NCBI GenBank assembly: GCA_963811885.1
Contig: CAWETB010000002.1
Coordinates: 248,001-312,000, forward strand
Direction: 5' to 3'
Source: Gaiellasilicea sp963811885
GTDB taxonomy: Bacteria > Actinomycetota > Thermoleophilia > Gaiellales > Gaiellaceae
DNA: 64,000 bases
Position 1 is the first letter of the stretch. The number at the start of each line of letters is the position of its first letter. A program made the translations under genes and the position numbers. Of the stretch, positions 1-9,085 are shown one piece after another. Below the pieces are notes generated by a model. It was given only the letters and a program-made list of their open reading frames with translations, was not told where the DNA came from and searched no databases.

Positions 1-1237
1 GCCGGCGACGATGAGCCACCACCAGCCCGCCTCGTAGGCGGCCGCGAAGACGTAGAACTTGCCGATCAGGCCGCCGGTGAAGGGCATGCCCATGAAGCCG
101 AGCATGAAGACCCAGAGCGAGGCGCCGAGGAACGGCCGCTCCCAGCCGAGCCCGCCGAGGTTCTCGAGCGTCACCGGCGCCTGCAGCTCGCGCTCCCGCG
201 CCGCGACGACCGCGAACGAGCCGATCGACATCGCGCCGTAGGGGATCAGGTAGTAGAGGAGCGCGCGGGCGCCGAGCTCGTTGTCCGCGGCGATCGCGAT
301 CAGCATGAAGCCGGCGTGCGAGACCGACGAGTAGGCGAGCAGGCGCTTGAGGTCCCGCTGCGACGAGCGCGGCGAGGTTGCCGACGGCGAGCGAGGTGAT
401 CGCGATCACCGCGATCGCGACCGTCCAGAGGTCCGACTGCTCCGGGAAGGCGACGACGAGGAGCCGGAGCGTCAGGACGAGAGCGGCCACCTTCGTCGCC
501 GCCGACATGAACGCCGTCACGGACGTCGGCGCACCCTGGTAGACGTCCGGCGTCCACATGTGGAACGGCGCCGCCGAGGCCTTGAAGCCGAGCCCTGCGA
601 TCAGCATCGCGAGGCCGGCCAGGAGGAGAGGGTCGTCGCCGACATTGGCGGCAGCGATCTCCGAGAAGCCGATCGCGCCGGTCGCCCCGTAGACGAGCGC
701 GGAGCCGAAGAGCAGGATCGACGAGCCGAACGCGCCCACGATCAGGTACTTCAGCCCGGCCTCCAGCGACGCCTCGCGGTGCGTGTCCATCGCGCAGAGG
801 ATGTAGAGCGCGATCGAGAACCACTCGAGCCCGAGGAAGAGCGTCATCAGGTTCGACGCGGTGACGAAGAAGACCATGCCTCCGGCCGCCGCCGCGAGCA
901 GGGCGTAGTACTCGCCGACGTGGTCGCGCCGCTCGTCGCCCCAGGCGACGAGCACGGCCAGGATGCCTGCCCCGGCGATGATCAGCGCCGAGAACGCACC
1001 CAGCCGGTCGCGCGTGAACGACTCCGCGATCAGCGCGACGCCCTGCGTCGTGTCGTCGAAGACGATCGCGGCGAAGACGCCGGACGTGATGAAGCCGGCG
1101 AGGACGACGATCGCGGCGAAGAACCGGCGCATCCACGAGGGCACGAGGACGCTGCCGAGCAGGGCGACGCCCGAGGCGCCGAGCAGCGCCAGCGTCGGCG
1201 CCAGCGCGAGCCAGTCGACCTTCGGGGTCGGGATCAC
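1..1237 (-). CDS. nuoN: NADH-quinone oxidoreductase subunit N (3'-truncated by the window, one frameshift)
   Basis: Membrane-arm antiporter-like subunit of complex I. The reading frame opens with GTG at 1237-1235, overlapping the nuoM stop as GTGA. It encodes a multi-spanning protein with the family stretch LGLEWFSIALYIL and, further on, LLAYSSVSHAGFML. At about position 361 the frame breaks: after LAVGNLAALV one base must be skipped to continue with QRDLKRLLAYSSVSHAG, a core NuoN motif. The protein then reads cleanly to base 1, where it leaves the window. The break looks like an extra base in the sequence rather than decay, because both sides are intact. It is the last gene of the 14-gene nuo operon. 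Confidence 0.93.
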   Translation of the reverse strand, partial: MIPTPKVDWLALAPTLALLGASGVALLGSVLVPSWMRRFFAAIVVLAGFITSGVFAAIVFDDTTQGVALIAESFTRDRLGAFSALIIAGAGILAVLVAWGDERRDHVGEYYALLAAAAGGMVFFVTASNLMTLFLGLEWFSIALYILCAMDTHREASLEAGLKYLIVGAFGSSILLFGSALVYGATGAIGFSEIAAANVGDDPLLLAGLAMLIAGLGFKASAAPFHMWTPDVYQGAPTSVTAFMSAATKVAALVLTLRLLVVAFPEQSDLWTVAIAVIAITSLAVGNLAALVAAGPQAPARLLVGLARRLHADRDRRGQRARRPRAPLLPDPLRRDVDRLVRGRRGAGARAAGAGDAREPRRARLGAAVPRRLALGLHARLHGHALHRRPDRQVLRLRGRLRGGLVVAHRRR

Positions 1238-2667
1238 GGCACCGCCTCCGCTTGCTGCGCGTCGTCGACCAGCGGCAAGCCGCGCTCCGAGATGAGCGCC
1301 GGCCACGCGGAGAGGAAGAGCAGCAGCCCGACGAGCGGGATCACGATCGCGAGCTCGAACGGCCGCACGTCGCGCGCGTCCTCGCGGACGTCGCGCCCGC
1401 GGGCGGCGTGGAGCACGGCCGAGATCAGCCGCAGCATGTACATCGCGGCGAGCACGATCCCGGCGGCGCCGGCGACGGCCCAGCCCCAGGCGACGCCGTA
1501 GACGCCGGCGAGGATCAGGAACTCGCCCGCGAACGCGACCGAGCCCGGCACCGCGAGCGCGATGATCCCGGTCGTCATCAGCAGAGTCGCCAGCACCGGT
1601 CGCCCGCGCGCCATCCCGCCCAGGCCCGCGAAGGCGCTCGTGCCGGTGCGCGTCTCGACCATGCCTGCGAGCAGGAAGAGCGTCGCCGAGACGAGCCCGT
1701 GCGCGACCGACTGGAGGATGGCTCCGTTGACCCCGAGCTCGTTCAGCGAGAAGAGCCCCATCGTGACGAGGCTCATCTGCGCCATCGAGGAGTACGCCGT
1801 CACGCTGCGGATGTCGGGCGCGCGGAAGGCGAGCAGCGACGCGTAGATGAGCCCGATCGTCGCGAACGCGAGGATCGTCGACTGGAAGTGGTCGACCGGC
1901 TCGGGGAACTTCCCGATCACGATCCGCAGCAGGCCGTAGACCGCGGCCTTGGAGACGACGCCGGAGAGGATCGCCGCCACCTCCGGTGGCGCCTCGCGGT
2001 AGGCCTCGACGAGCCAGCCGTGGAACGGGAAGATCGGCGCCTTGACCGCGAATGCGACCAGGAAGCCGAGGAAGACCCAGTCGTTCGTGGAGACGCCCGA
2101 GTCGACGAGCGAGAACGTGTCCTGCGAGAGCCCGAAGACGATGATCGACGCCAGCATCAGCAGCGACCCGGCCATCGTGTAGATCACGAACGTCGCCGTC
2201 GCGCGGACGCGGCGCGGCCCGCCCCAGACGCCGATCAGGACGTAGATCGGGATCAGCATCGCCTCGAAGAAGACGTAGAAGACGAGCAGGTCCTGGGCTG
2301 CGAAGACGCCGACGATCGAGCCCGTCAGGAAGAGCAGCAGGCCGTGGTAGCCGCGGCTGCGGTCGCCTCCCGCCCAGAGTGCGTACCCGATCGCGACCGT
2401 GCAGACGACGATGGTGAGGCCGGCGAGGAAGAGCGAGAAGCCGTAGAAGCCGACGTCGTAGGAGACGCCCAGATCCGAGAACCAGCTGTGCTGGTCCCGC
2501 AGCTGCAGGCCCTCCGAGAAGTCGAACTGCGCGAACGCGACTGCGTAGAGGACGACCTCGGCGAGCGCCGCCAGCAGCGCGAGCGCACCGGCAGCGCGGC
2601 CCGGGAGCGGCAGCACCCAGACGACGAGCGCGGCGACGAGCGGGAGGGCGATCAGCGCGGTCGTCAT
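1234..2667 (-). CDS. nuoM: NADH-quinone oxidoreductase subunit M
   Basis: 477-residue proton-translocating membrane subunit of complex I, homologous to Mrp-type antiporters. The sequence shows about 14 hydrophobic segments and the family stretches AMLIPIYVLIGVWGG and FPFHGWLVEAYREAP, followed by AILSGVVSKAAVYGLLR, which carries the conserved membrane lysine, and VTAYSSMAQMSLV. The ATG at 2667 overlaps the nuoL stop as ATGA, so translation is probably coupled. The stop overlaps the GTG of nuoN in the same way. Length is normal for the family and the frame is intact. Confidence 0.97.
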   Translation of the reverse strand: MTTALIALPLVAALVVWVLPLPGRAAGALALLAALAEVVLYAVAFAQFDFSEGLQLRDQHSWFSDLGVSYDVGFYGFSLFLAGLTIVVCTVAIGYALWAGGDRSRGYHGLLLFLTGSIVGVFAAQDLLVFYVFFEAMLIPIYVLIGVWGGPRRVRATATFVIYTMAGSLLMLASIIVFGLSQDTFSLVDSGVSTNDWVFLGFLVAFAVKAPIFPFHGWLVEAYREAPPEVAAILSGVVSKAAVYGLLRIVIGKFPEPVDHFQSTILAFATIGLIYASLLAFRAPDIRSVTAYSSMAQMSLVTMGLFSLNELGVNGAILQSVAHGLVSATLFLLAGMVETRTGTSAFAGLGGMARGRPVLATLLMTTGIIALAVPGSVAFAGEFLILAGVYGVAWGWAVAGAAGIVLAAMYMLRLISAVLHAARGRDVREDARDVRPFELAIVIPLVGLLLFLSAWPALISERGLPLVDDAQQAEAVP

Positions 2668-4565
2668 TGGACCGTGACGAAGACGACGACGAGGATGGCG
2701 ACGGCGAACGCGATCACGAGGGCGTAGCTGCGCAGGTAGCCGGTCTGGGCGCCGCCGACGGCGCCCGCGGTCTCGCGCGTGCCCGCCGACACCCCGGAGA
2801 TCGAGCCGCCGATCAGCGGCTCCTCGACCCCGCGCCGGAGCGCGCGCGTGAGCAGGACGGCCGGCTTGTAGAAGATCAGGTCGTAGAGCTCGTCGAACCA
2901 GAACTTGTGCTCGAGCACGTCCTGAACGGCTTCGTCGTGGGGCACGGGCCGCTTCCGGGCTCCGTAGAAGACCCAGGCGGTGAAGATCCCGACGAGCCCG
3001 AGGCCGACGGCGAGCGCGCTCGTGACGTAGTCCTGCGTCGTCGTCGGCTCGACGAGGGCGAGCTGCTCACGGGCGATCGCGATCGGGTCGAGCCACTCGC
3101 CGAACGTGTGCCAGCCGCCCGCGACCTCGACCCAGCCGCCGATCACGGACAGCACCGCGAGGATGCCGACCGGCCACATCATCGTCCACGGCCCCTCGCC
3201 GTGGCCGTGCCCCTCGGCGTGCTCCTGGACGAGCGGTGACGGCTCGCCGAGGAAGACGAGGAAGAAGAGGCGGAAGGTGTAGAGCCCGGTCAGCAGCGCC
3301 CCGACCAGGCCGACGACGAAGAGGAACTGGCCGAAGCCGCCGCTCGCGAGCGCCGAGGCGAGGATCGCGTCCTTGGAGAAGAAGCCGGAGAGCGGCGGGA
3401 TCCCGACGAGGGCGAGCGAGCCGATCAGGAACGCGAGATACGTCTTCGGCATCGAGGCGCGGAGCCCACCCATCTTGCGGATGTCCTGCTCGCCCGCGAG
3501 GTGGTGGATGATGACGCCGGCCGCGAGGAAGAGCAGCGCCTTGAAGAAGGCGTGCGTCATCAGGTGGAACATCGCGCTGCTGTAGGCGCCGAGCCCCGCG
3601 CCGACGAACATGTAGCCGATCTGCGACATCGTCGAGTACGCGATCACGCGCTTGATGTCGGTCTGGACGAGCGCGACGAGCCCCGCGATGAGCAGCGTGA
3701 TCGCGCCCAGCCCCGCGGCGAGGTTCGAGATCGACGGCGCCAGCTCGAAGATCGGATGCGCGCGGACGATCAGGTAGACGCCGGCCGTCACCATCGTCGC
3801 CGCGTGGATGAGCGCGGAGACGGGCGTCGGGCCCTCCATCGCGTCCGGCAGCCAGGTGTGGAGCGGGATCTGGGCCGACTTCGCCACCGCGCCGCCGAGC
3901 AGCCCGAGCGCGACGAGGTTGACCGCGGTCTGGGAGAGCGTGGCGGCGCCCTCGAAGGACGCAGCGAAGTTCAGCGTCCCGGTCTGCCACATCAGCACGA
4001 AGAACGCGAGCGCCATCGTCGCGTCGCCGAACGCGTTCATCACGAACGCCTTCTTCGCGGCCGCGACCGCCTCCGGCCGCTCGTGCCAGAAGCCGATCAG
4101 GAGGTACGAGGCGAGGCCGACGAGGCCCCAGCCCACGAGCAGGAGGAGGAAGTTCCCCGCCTGCACGAGCATCAGCATCGAGAAGACGAAGAGCGACATG
4201 TAGGCGAAGTAGCGCCGCTCCTCCGGGTCGCCGTCCATGTAGCCGATCGAGTAGAGGACGATCAGGCCGCCGACGCCGGAGACGATCAGCATCATCGTCA
4301 GCGAGAGCGGATCGATGAGCAGCGAGAGGTCGACCTTGAAGTTCGCGGTCGCGAGCCAGGTGTAGGCGCTCGTGATCTCCTGGCGCTGCTCCGGATCCCG
4401 CCCGATCGTGGCGATGAAGGCGGCGACGGCGCCGCCGAACGCCGTGAAGACCGAGACGGTCGAGATCCAGGCTGCGGTCCGGCGCGAGATCGACCGGCCG
4501 AGCAGCGTGATCGCGACCGCGCCGCAGAGCGGCGCCAGCAGGCAGATCCACGCGCCGGCGATCAT
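2664..4565 (-). CDS. nuoL: NADH-quinone oxidoreductase subunit L
   Basis: 633-residue distal membrane subunit of complex I with antiporter fold and the long C-terminal lateral helix typical of NuoL. Visible landmarks are GWGLVGLASYLLIGFW, PLHTWLPDAMEGPTPVSALI and HAATMVTAGVYLIVR, then VIAYSTMSQIGYM and the MTHAFFKALLFLAAGVIIH region. A His/Gly-rich loop (EGHGHGEGPW) sits near residue 440. The ATG at 4565 overlaps the nuoK stop as ATGA, and the stop overlaps nuoM. Frame intact, length normal. Confidence 0.97.
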   Translation of the reverse strand: MIAGAWICLLAPLCGAVAITLLGRSISRRTAAWISTVSVFTAFGGAVAAFIATIGRDPEQRQEITSAYTWLATANFKVDLSLLIDPLSLTMMLIVSGVGGLIVLYSIGYMDGDPEERRYFAYMSLFVFSMLMLVQAGNFLLLLVGWGLVGLASYLLIGFWHERPEAVAAAKKAFVMNAFGDATMALAFFVLMWQTGTLNFAASFEGAATLSQTAVNLVALGLLGGAVAKSAQIPLHTWLPDAMEGPTPVSALIHAATMVTAGVYLIVRAHPIFELAPSISNLAAGLGAITLLIAGLVALVQTDIKRVIAYSTMSQIGYMFVGAGLGAYSSAMFHLMTHAFFKALLFLAAGVIIHHLAGEQDIRKMGGLRASMPKTYLAFLIGSLALVGIPPLSGFFSKDAILASALASGGFGQFLFVVGLVGALLTGLYTFRLFFLVFLGEPSPLVQEHAEGHGHGEGPWTMMWPVGILAVLSVIGGWVEVAGGWHTFGEWLDPIAIAREQLALVEPTTTQDYVTSALAVGLGLVGIFTAWVFYGARKRPVPHDEAVQDVLEHKFWFDELYDLIFYKPAVLLTRALRRGVEEPLIGGSISGVSAGTRETAGAVGGAQTGYLRSYALVIAFAVAILVVVFVTVQ

Positions 4566-4870
4566 CCTCGCAGTACCCGCAGCCGGTCGACGTCGAGGTC
4601 GAGCCGCCGCCGCGCGATCGCGACGATCAGGCCGAGGCCGACGACGACCTCGGAGGCGGCCACGGCCATCACGGCGAGCGCGAAGACCTGGCCGGCATGG
4701 TCGCCGTGCAGCCGCGCGAAGGAGATCAGGGCGAGGTTGGCGGCGTTGAGCATGATCTCGAGCGAGAGCAGGACGATCAGCGGGCTGCGCCGGAGCAGCA
4801 CGCCTGCCGTGCCGATCGAGAAGAGGATCGCCGCGACGACGAGGTACCAGGCAATGTCAGGCCCCTGCAC
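4562..4870 (-). CDS. nuoK: NADH-quinone oxidoreductase subunit K
   Basis: 102-residue complex I subunit with three membrane helices. The conserved middle-helix glutamates lie in LSLEIMLNAANLALISF and in ALAVMAVAASEVVVGLGLI, the residues linked to proton transfer in this family. The chosen start is GTG at 4870, giving a 14-base overlap with nuoJ. No closer in-frame start would keep the first helix. Its stop overlaps the nuoL ATG. Confidence 0.95.
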   Translation of the reverse strand: MQGPDIAWYLVVAAILFSIGTAGVLLRRSPLIVLLSLEIMLNAANLALISFARLHGDHAGQVFALAVMAVAASEVVVGLGLIVAIARRRLDLDVDRLRVLRG

Positions 4871-5420
4871 GAGCAGCCTCCGCTTCCTCGAGCTCGTCCT
4901 CGGCGCGTGAGCGCGAGCCGAGCACGACCCCGCCGACGGCCGCGACCAGCAGCACGATCGACGTGATCTCGAACGCGAGCAGGTGATCGGTCAGGAACAG
5001 GCGCCCGATCTCCTCCGGGCTGCCGAACGAGCTCTGCACCTCGGCGGGATCCGCGAGCTGGTCGCTCGCCGCCAGCCCGATCACGACGACGACCTCGACC
5101 AGCAGCGCCGTCGCGGCGACGATCGCGCCGATCCGCACCCACGACGGCCCGCCCGAGAGCCGGACGCCCTCGCTGCGGTCGCCGAGGTAGGCGATCACGA
5201 AGAGGAACATCACCATCACCGCACCTGCGTAGACGAGCACCTGTGCGGCGGCGAGGAACTCGGCCGACGCGAGCAGGAAGAGCACCGCCAGCGAGCCGAG
5301 GTTCCCGATCAGCGCCAGCGCCGAGTAGAACGGGTTGGTGAACGTGATCACGGCGAGCCCGGAGCCGAGGCAGCCGGCCGCGGCGAGGAACCAGATCACC
5401 CAGACCAGGAAGTTGCCCAC
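4857..5420 (-). CDS. nuoJ: NADH-quinone oxidoreductase subunit J
   Basis: 187-residue membrane subunit of complex I with about five hydrophobic segments and the typical stretch EFLAAAQVLVYAGAVMVMFL. The start is GTG at 5420-5418, which shares one base with the TAG of nuoI (TAGTG). A longer upstream reading in this frame is only the antisense-free shadow of nuoI and is not family-like. The C-terminus is acidic and charged (SRAEDELEEAEAARAGA). Confidence 0.94.
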   Translation of the reverse strand: MGNFLVWVIWFLAAAGCLGSGLAVITFTNPFYSALALIGNLGSLAVLFLLASAEFLAAAQVLVYAGAVMVMFLFVIAYLGDRSEGVRLSGGPSWVRIGAIVAATALLVEVVVVIGLAASDQLADPAEVQSSFGSPEEIGRLFLTDHLLAFEITSIVLLVAAVGGVVLGSRSRAEDELEEAEAARAGA

Positions 5421-5908
5421 TAGGAGTCCGACCTGTACGCCGGGATCGGCGTGTCGTAGAGGCCGGGATCGGCGACCGGGACGCGCTTCATCGGGTCGGC
5501 GAGCAGCATGTCCTTCGTGTAGATCAGGTCGTCGCGCGAGTACTCCGAGAGCTCGTACTCGTTGCCGAGCGTGATCGCGTCGAACGGGCACGCGAGCTCG
5601 CAGTAGCCGCAGAAGATGCAGCGGCTCATGTTGATCTCGTAGATGCGCGCGTAGCGCTCGCCCGCCGAGACCCGGTTGGTGGGCGTGTTCTCGTCCGGGA
5701 CGACGCGGATGCAGTCGGCCGGGCAGGCGGCGGCGCAGAGCGAGCAGCCGACGCACTTCTCGAGCCCGTTCTCGTGCGTGTGCAGCTTGTGCCGGCCGCG
5801 GAAGCGCGGATAGACCGGCCGCTTGTACTCCGGGTACTCCTGCGTGATCGGCTTCTTGAAGATCTGGCGGAAGGTGACGCCGAAGCCTCTGGCGGTGCCG
5901 ATCGCCAT
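5420..5908 (-). CDS. nuoI: NADH-quinone oxidoreductase subunit I, two [4Fe-4S] clusters
   Basis: 162-residue ferredoxin-like subunit of the complex I peripheral arm, carrying clusters N6a and N6b between NuoG and NuoB. Both motifs are complete: CVGCSLCAAACPADC near residue 53 and CIFCGYCELACPFDA near residue 95. The ATG at 5908 shares one base with the nuoH stop (TGATG). Length is close to the actinobacterial norm. Confidence 0.96.
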   Translation of the reverse strand: MAIGTARGFGVTFRQIFKKPITQEYPEYKRPVYPRFRGRHKLHTHENGLEKCVGCSLCAAACPADCIRVVPDENTPTNRVSAGERYARIYEINMSRCIFCGYCELACPFDAITLGNEYELSEYSRDDLIYTKDMLLADPMKRVPVADPGLYDTPIPAYRSDS

Positions 5909-6894
5909 CAGATCCAGACCACGAGAATCGCCGTCACGACCGCGTTGATCGTCGCCACGGGCAGCAGCACCTTCCAGCCGAAGCGCATCAGCTGGTCGTA
6001 GCGGAGGCGCGGCAGCGTCGTCCGCATCCAGATGAAGATGAAGATGAGCACCATCAGCTTCAGCACGAACCAGAGCGGCCCGAGGCTCTCGAGCACCGGG
6101 AAGTGCCAGCCGCCGAGGAAGAGCGTGACGGCAAGTCCCGAGAGCGTGATCAGGTTGATGTACTCGCTCATCGTGAAGAGGCCGAAGCGCATGCCGCCGT
6201 ACTCGGTGTGGTAGCCGGCGACGAGCTCCTGCTCGGCCTCCGGGAGGTCGAACGGCGCGCGTGCGGTCTCGGCGGTGCCGGCGAACATGAAGATGACGAA
6301 GCCGACGAACTGCGGGGCGATGTACCACCAGCCGTCCTGCTCCGAGACGATCTCGGTGAGCGAGAGCGTCTGCGCCATCAGGACGACGCCGAGGACGGAG
6401 AGCGCGAGCGAGACCTCGTAGCTGACGAGCTGGGCGCACGTCCGCATGGCGCCGAGGAGCGCGTACTTCGAGTCCGAGGCCCAGCCGCCGACGATGAAGC
6501 CGTAGATGCCGACGGAGCCGATCGCGAAGATCAGGATCAACGCGATCGGGACGTCCGCGACCACGCCGTCGACCTGGACGCCGCCGATCTCCCAGCCCGG
6601 TCCGAACGGGATCACCGCGAACGTCGTCAGCGCGGTGAAGGCGGCGACCCACGGCGAGAAGATGTAGAGGACGTCGACGGCGGAGCCGGGGAAGAAGCTC
6701 TCCTTCCGGATCAGCTTCACGAGGTCGGCGATCGGCTGCAGGAGCCCGAACGGGCCGGCCCGGTTCGGGCCGTAGCGGAGCTGCATCCGGCCCATCACCT
6801 TGCGCTCGGCCAGCGTCAGGTACGCGAAGGCGGCCATGACCAGGTTGATGATGATCACGCTCTTGATCACGGCGACCCACCACGGCTCGTTCAC
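5908..6894 (-). CDS. nuoH: NADH-quinone oxidoreductase subunit H
   Basis: 328-residue membrane subunit that forms the quinone chamber at the junction of the two arms of complex I. Diagnostic segments are LTLAERKVMGRMQLRYGPNR, GPFGLLQPIADLVKLIRKE, ETARAPFDLPEAEQELVAGY and EYGGMRFGLFTMSEYINL. The start is GTG at 6894, overlapping the nuoG TGA as GTGA. An upstream in-frame start exists but lies within nuoG and would add an arginine-rich, non-homologous leader. Confidence 0.96.
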   Translation of the reverse strand: MNEPWWVAVIKSVIIINLVMAAFAYLTLAERKVMGRMQLRYGPNRAGPFGLLQPIADLVKLIRKESFFPGSAVDVLYIFSPWVAAFTALTTFAVIPFGPGWEIGGVQVDGVVADVPIALILIFAIGSVGIYGFIVGGWASDSKYALLGAMRTCAQLVSYEVSLALSVLGVVLMAQTLSLTEIVSEQDGWWYIAPQFVGFVIFMFAGTAETARAPFDLPEAEQELVAGYHTEYGGMRFGLFTMSEYINLITLSGLAVTLFLGGWHFPVLESLGPLWFVLKLMVLIFIFIWMRTTLPRLRYDQLMRFGWKVLLPVATINAVVTAILVVWI

Positions 6895-9085
6895 GTCGCC
6901 TTCACCACCTCGACGTCGCGATGGAGCTCGCCGGCGTGCTCGTCGGCGATCCGGGCGGTGCCGGCGGTGAGCGCACGGCTGACCCGCGCCCGCAAGCGCG
7001 AGGCTCGTGCCGTTCGAGCGCACGCTGACCTCGTCGCCGGTCGCGATCTGGCGGCGCTGCGCGTCGTCGTAGGCGAGCTCGATCTCCGCCTCCGGGCCGC
7101 TGGAACTGGAGCTCGGGCACGCGCTCGACGGCCGGACCGGAGAAGAGCGGCCGGTAGCGCTGCAGGCGCAGCGTGCCGAGGAAGTGCTCCGGCGGCTCGG
7201 CCTCGGCGGCGGGGACAGGCGCGGACGCAGCCGGCTCGGGGGCGACGTACGGCGCGCGCTCGGGCAGCGGCGCGCGCTCGCCGACGGCGCCGAACGGGAT
7301 CCCGCCGAAGCAGCGCGCCGAGACCTCCTCGAAGACGATCGCCGCGTGCGGCGACAACTCGACGTCGAAGCGCTCGGCGAGCTTCGCGATCCAGGCGAGC
7401 TCGTCCGGCACGGGCGGGATCACCGAGCGCCGGAGGCGCTGGACGCGGCCCTCGAGGTTGACGAACGAGCCGTCGCGCTCGAGGTAGCTCGTCCCGGGCA
7501 GGACGAGGTCGGCCCAGCCGACGGCGAGGCCCTGGAACATCGTGATCGCGATCACGCTCTCCGCCTGCTCGGCGAGCGCGCGAACCGCCGGATCGGCCGC
7601 CGCGTCGTCGCCCGAGACGATCAGCAGGCCGATCGGCTCCGGATTCTCCTCCTCTGCGTCCGAGCACGCGGCCCAGGCGTCGGCGACGCCGCGCCCGTTC
7701 GGCGTCGCCGGCAGGTGGAACGCCGCGCAGCCGGGCTTCGTCTCGAGCCCGAGCCGGTGGCCGAGCTCCGCCAGCCGGGCGCCGCCGCCACCGCCGCGGC
7801 CGGACCAGATCAGGACAGCGCGGTCCGAGGCGGCGACCCGTTCTTCCAGCTTCTTGCCGAGCTTCGGCTCGGCGACGTGGACGACCTCGGCGCCGTTGCG
7901 GCGCGCCTTGCGGATCCAGAGATCGACGATCGGCGCACGGTCGGCGACCTGCTCGTCACCCACGACGACGACGATCTCGGCGGCGCCGATGGTCGAGAGC
8001 GGCGCGCGGAACGCGTCGAGCCCGTGCGAGACCGCCTCGGGCATCACGGCCGAGTGCGCGCCGAGGCCCTGCCGCAGCAGCTTGCCGAGCGCGTACGCCT
8101 GCTCGACCGTCTCGGAGCCGGAGAGCGCCGTCACGATCCGTCCCTCCGCCCCGCGCAGCAGCGACTCGGCTCGATCGATCGCGTCGTCCCACGACAGCAC
8201 GCCGAAGCCCTGGAGCCTCACGCGCTCGAGCGGGTCGACGATCCGGTCGCGGGCGTAGAGGTGCGGGTAGGCGAACCGCCCCTTGTCGCAGAGCCAGCCC
8301 TCGTCGACCTCGGGATGGTTGCGGGAGATGATCCGCTTGACCTTCCCCTCGCGCGTCGTCGCGGAGACGTTGCAGCCGACGGGGCAGAGGCCGCAGACGG
8401 TGGGAACGTTCTGGATCTCCCAGGGCCGCGCCTCGAAACGGTATTGCGTCGACGTGAGCGCGCCGACGGGGCAGAGCTCGATCACGTTGCCGGTGAACGG
8501 CGCCTTGTAGGCCTCGTCCTCGAAGGTCGCGATCATCGACTGCGCGCCGCGGTTCTTCGCCACGAGCTGGCCGTCCTCGGCGACGTCGGAGGAGAAACGG
8601 GTGCAGCGGTAACAGAGGATGCAGCGCTCGCGGTCGAGCGCGATCGTCGGCGAGATCGGGATCGGCTTGTCGAACGTCCGCTTCGGGAAGGTCATCCGCG
8701 TCTGGCCCGGGCCGTAGCGGAAGGTGAGGTCCTGGAGCGGGCACTCGCCGCCCTTGTCGCAGACCGGGCAGTCGAGCGGATGGTTGACGAGGATGAACTC
8801 GAGCGTCGCGTTCTGACCCTCGGCGGCCTTCGCCGAGTCGGCGGCGGTGCGGACGACCATCCCGTCCTGCGCGGTCAGGGTGCAGCCGGCCTGCAACTTC
8901 GGCACGCCCTCCACCTCGACGAGGCACATCCGGCAGGCGCCGACAGGCGGCCCGAGCCGCGGCTCGTAGCAGAAGACGGGGATCTCGACTCCGGCCTCGG
9001 CCGCCGCCTCGACGAGGCCCAGCCCCTTCGCGACCTCGACCTCACGCCCGTCGATCGTCACCTTGACGGTCTCGACAGCACTCAC
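6891..9085 (-). CDS. nuoG: NADH-quinone oxidoreductase subunit G (two apparent frameshifts near the 3' end)
   Basis: About 730-residue molybdopterin-oxidoreductase-like subunit of the peripheral arm. The N-terminus carries the [2Fe-2S] motif around GACRMCLVEVEGV, then HPLDCPVCDKGGECPLQ, the pair CILCYRC and CPVGA, and the [4Fe-4S] motif CGLCPVGCNV. The GTG start at 9085 overlaps the nuoF TGA as GTGA. Near positions 7095 and 6992 the frame shifts twice, each time consistent with one extra base. The span minus two is an exact multiple of three, and the corrected end runs ELAYDDAQRRQIATGDEVSV ... DVEVVKAT straight into nuoH. I take both as sequence errors. Confidence 0.93.

Noticed and set aside
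1252..2727. Long open frames antisense to nuoM, nuoL, hemA, PBP1A, gyrB and gyrA
   Set aside because: They run opposite intact conserved genes, are rich in Arg/Asp/Glu/His/Gln, show no motifs, and are expected shadows in ~70 % GC DNA.
6891..7100. Programmed ribosomal frameshifting at the broken genes
   Set aside because: No slippery heptamer or adjacent stimulating structure recurs, and breaks occur in unrelated genes with no regulatory logic.
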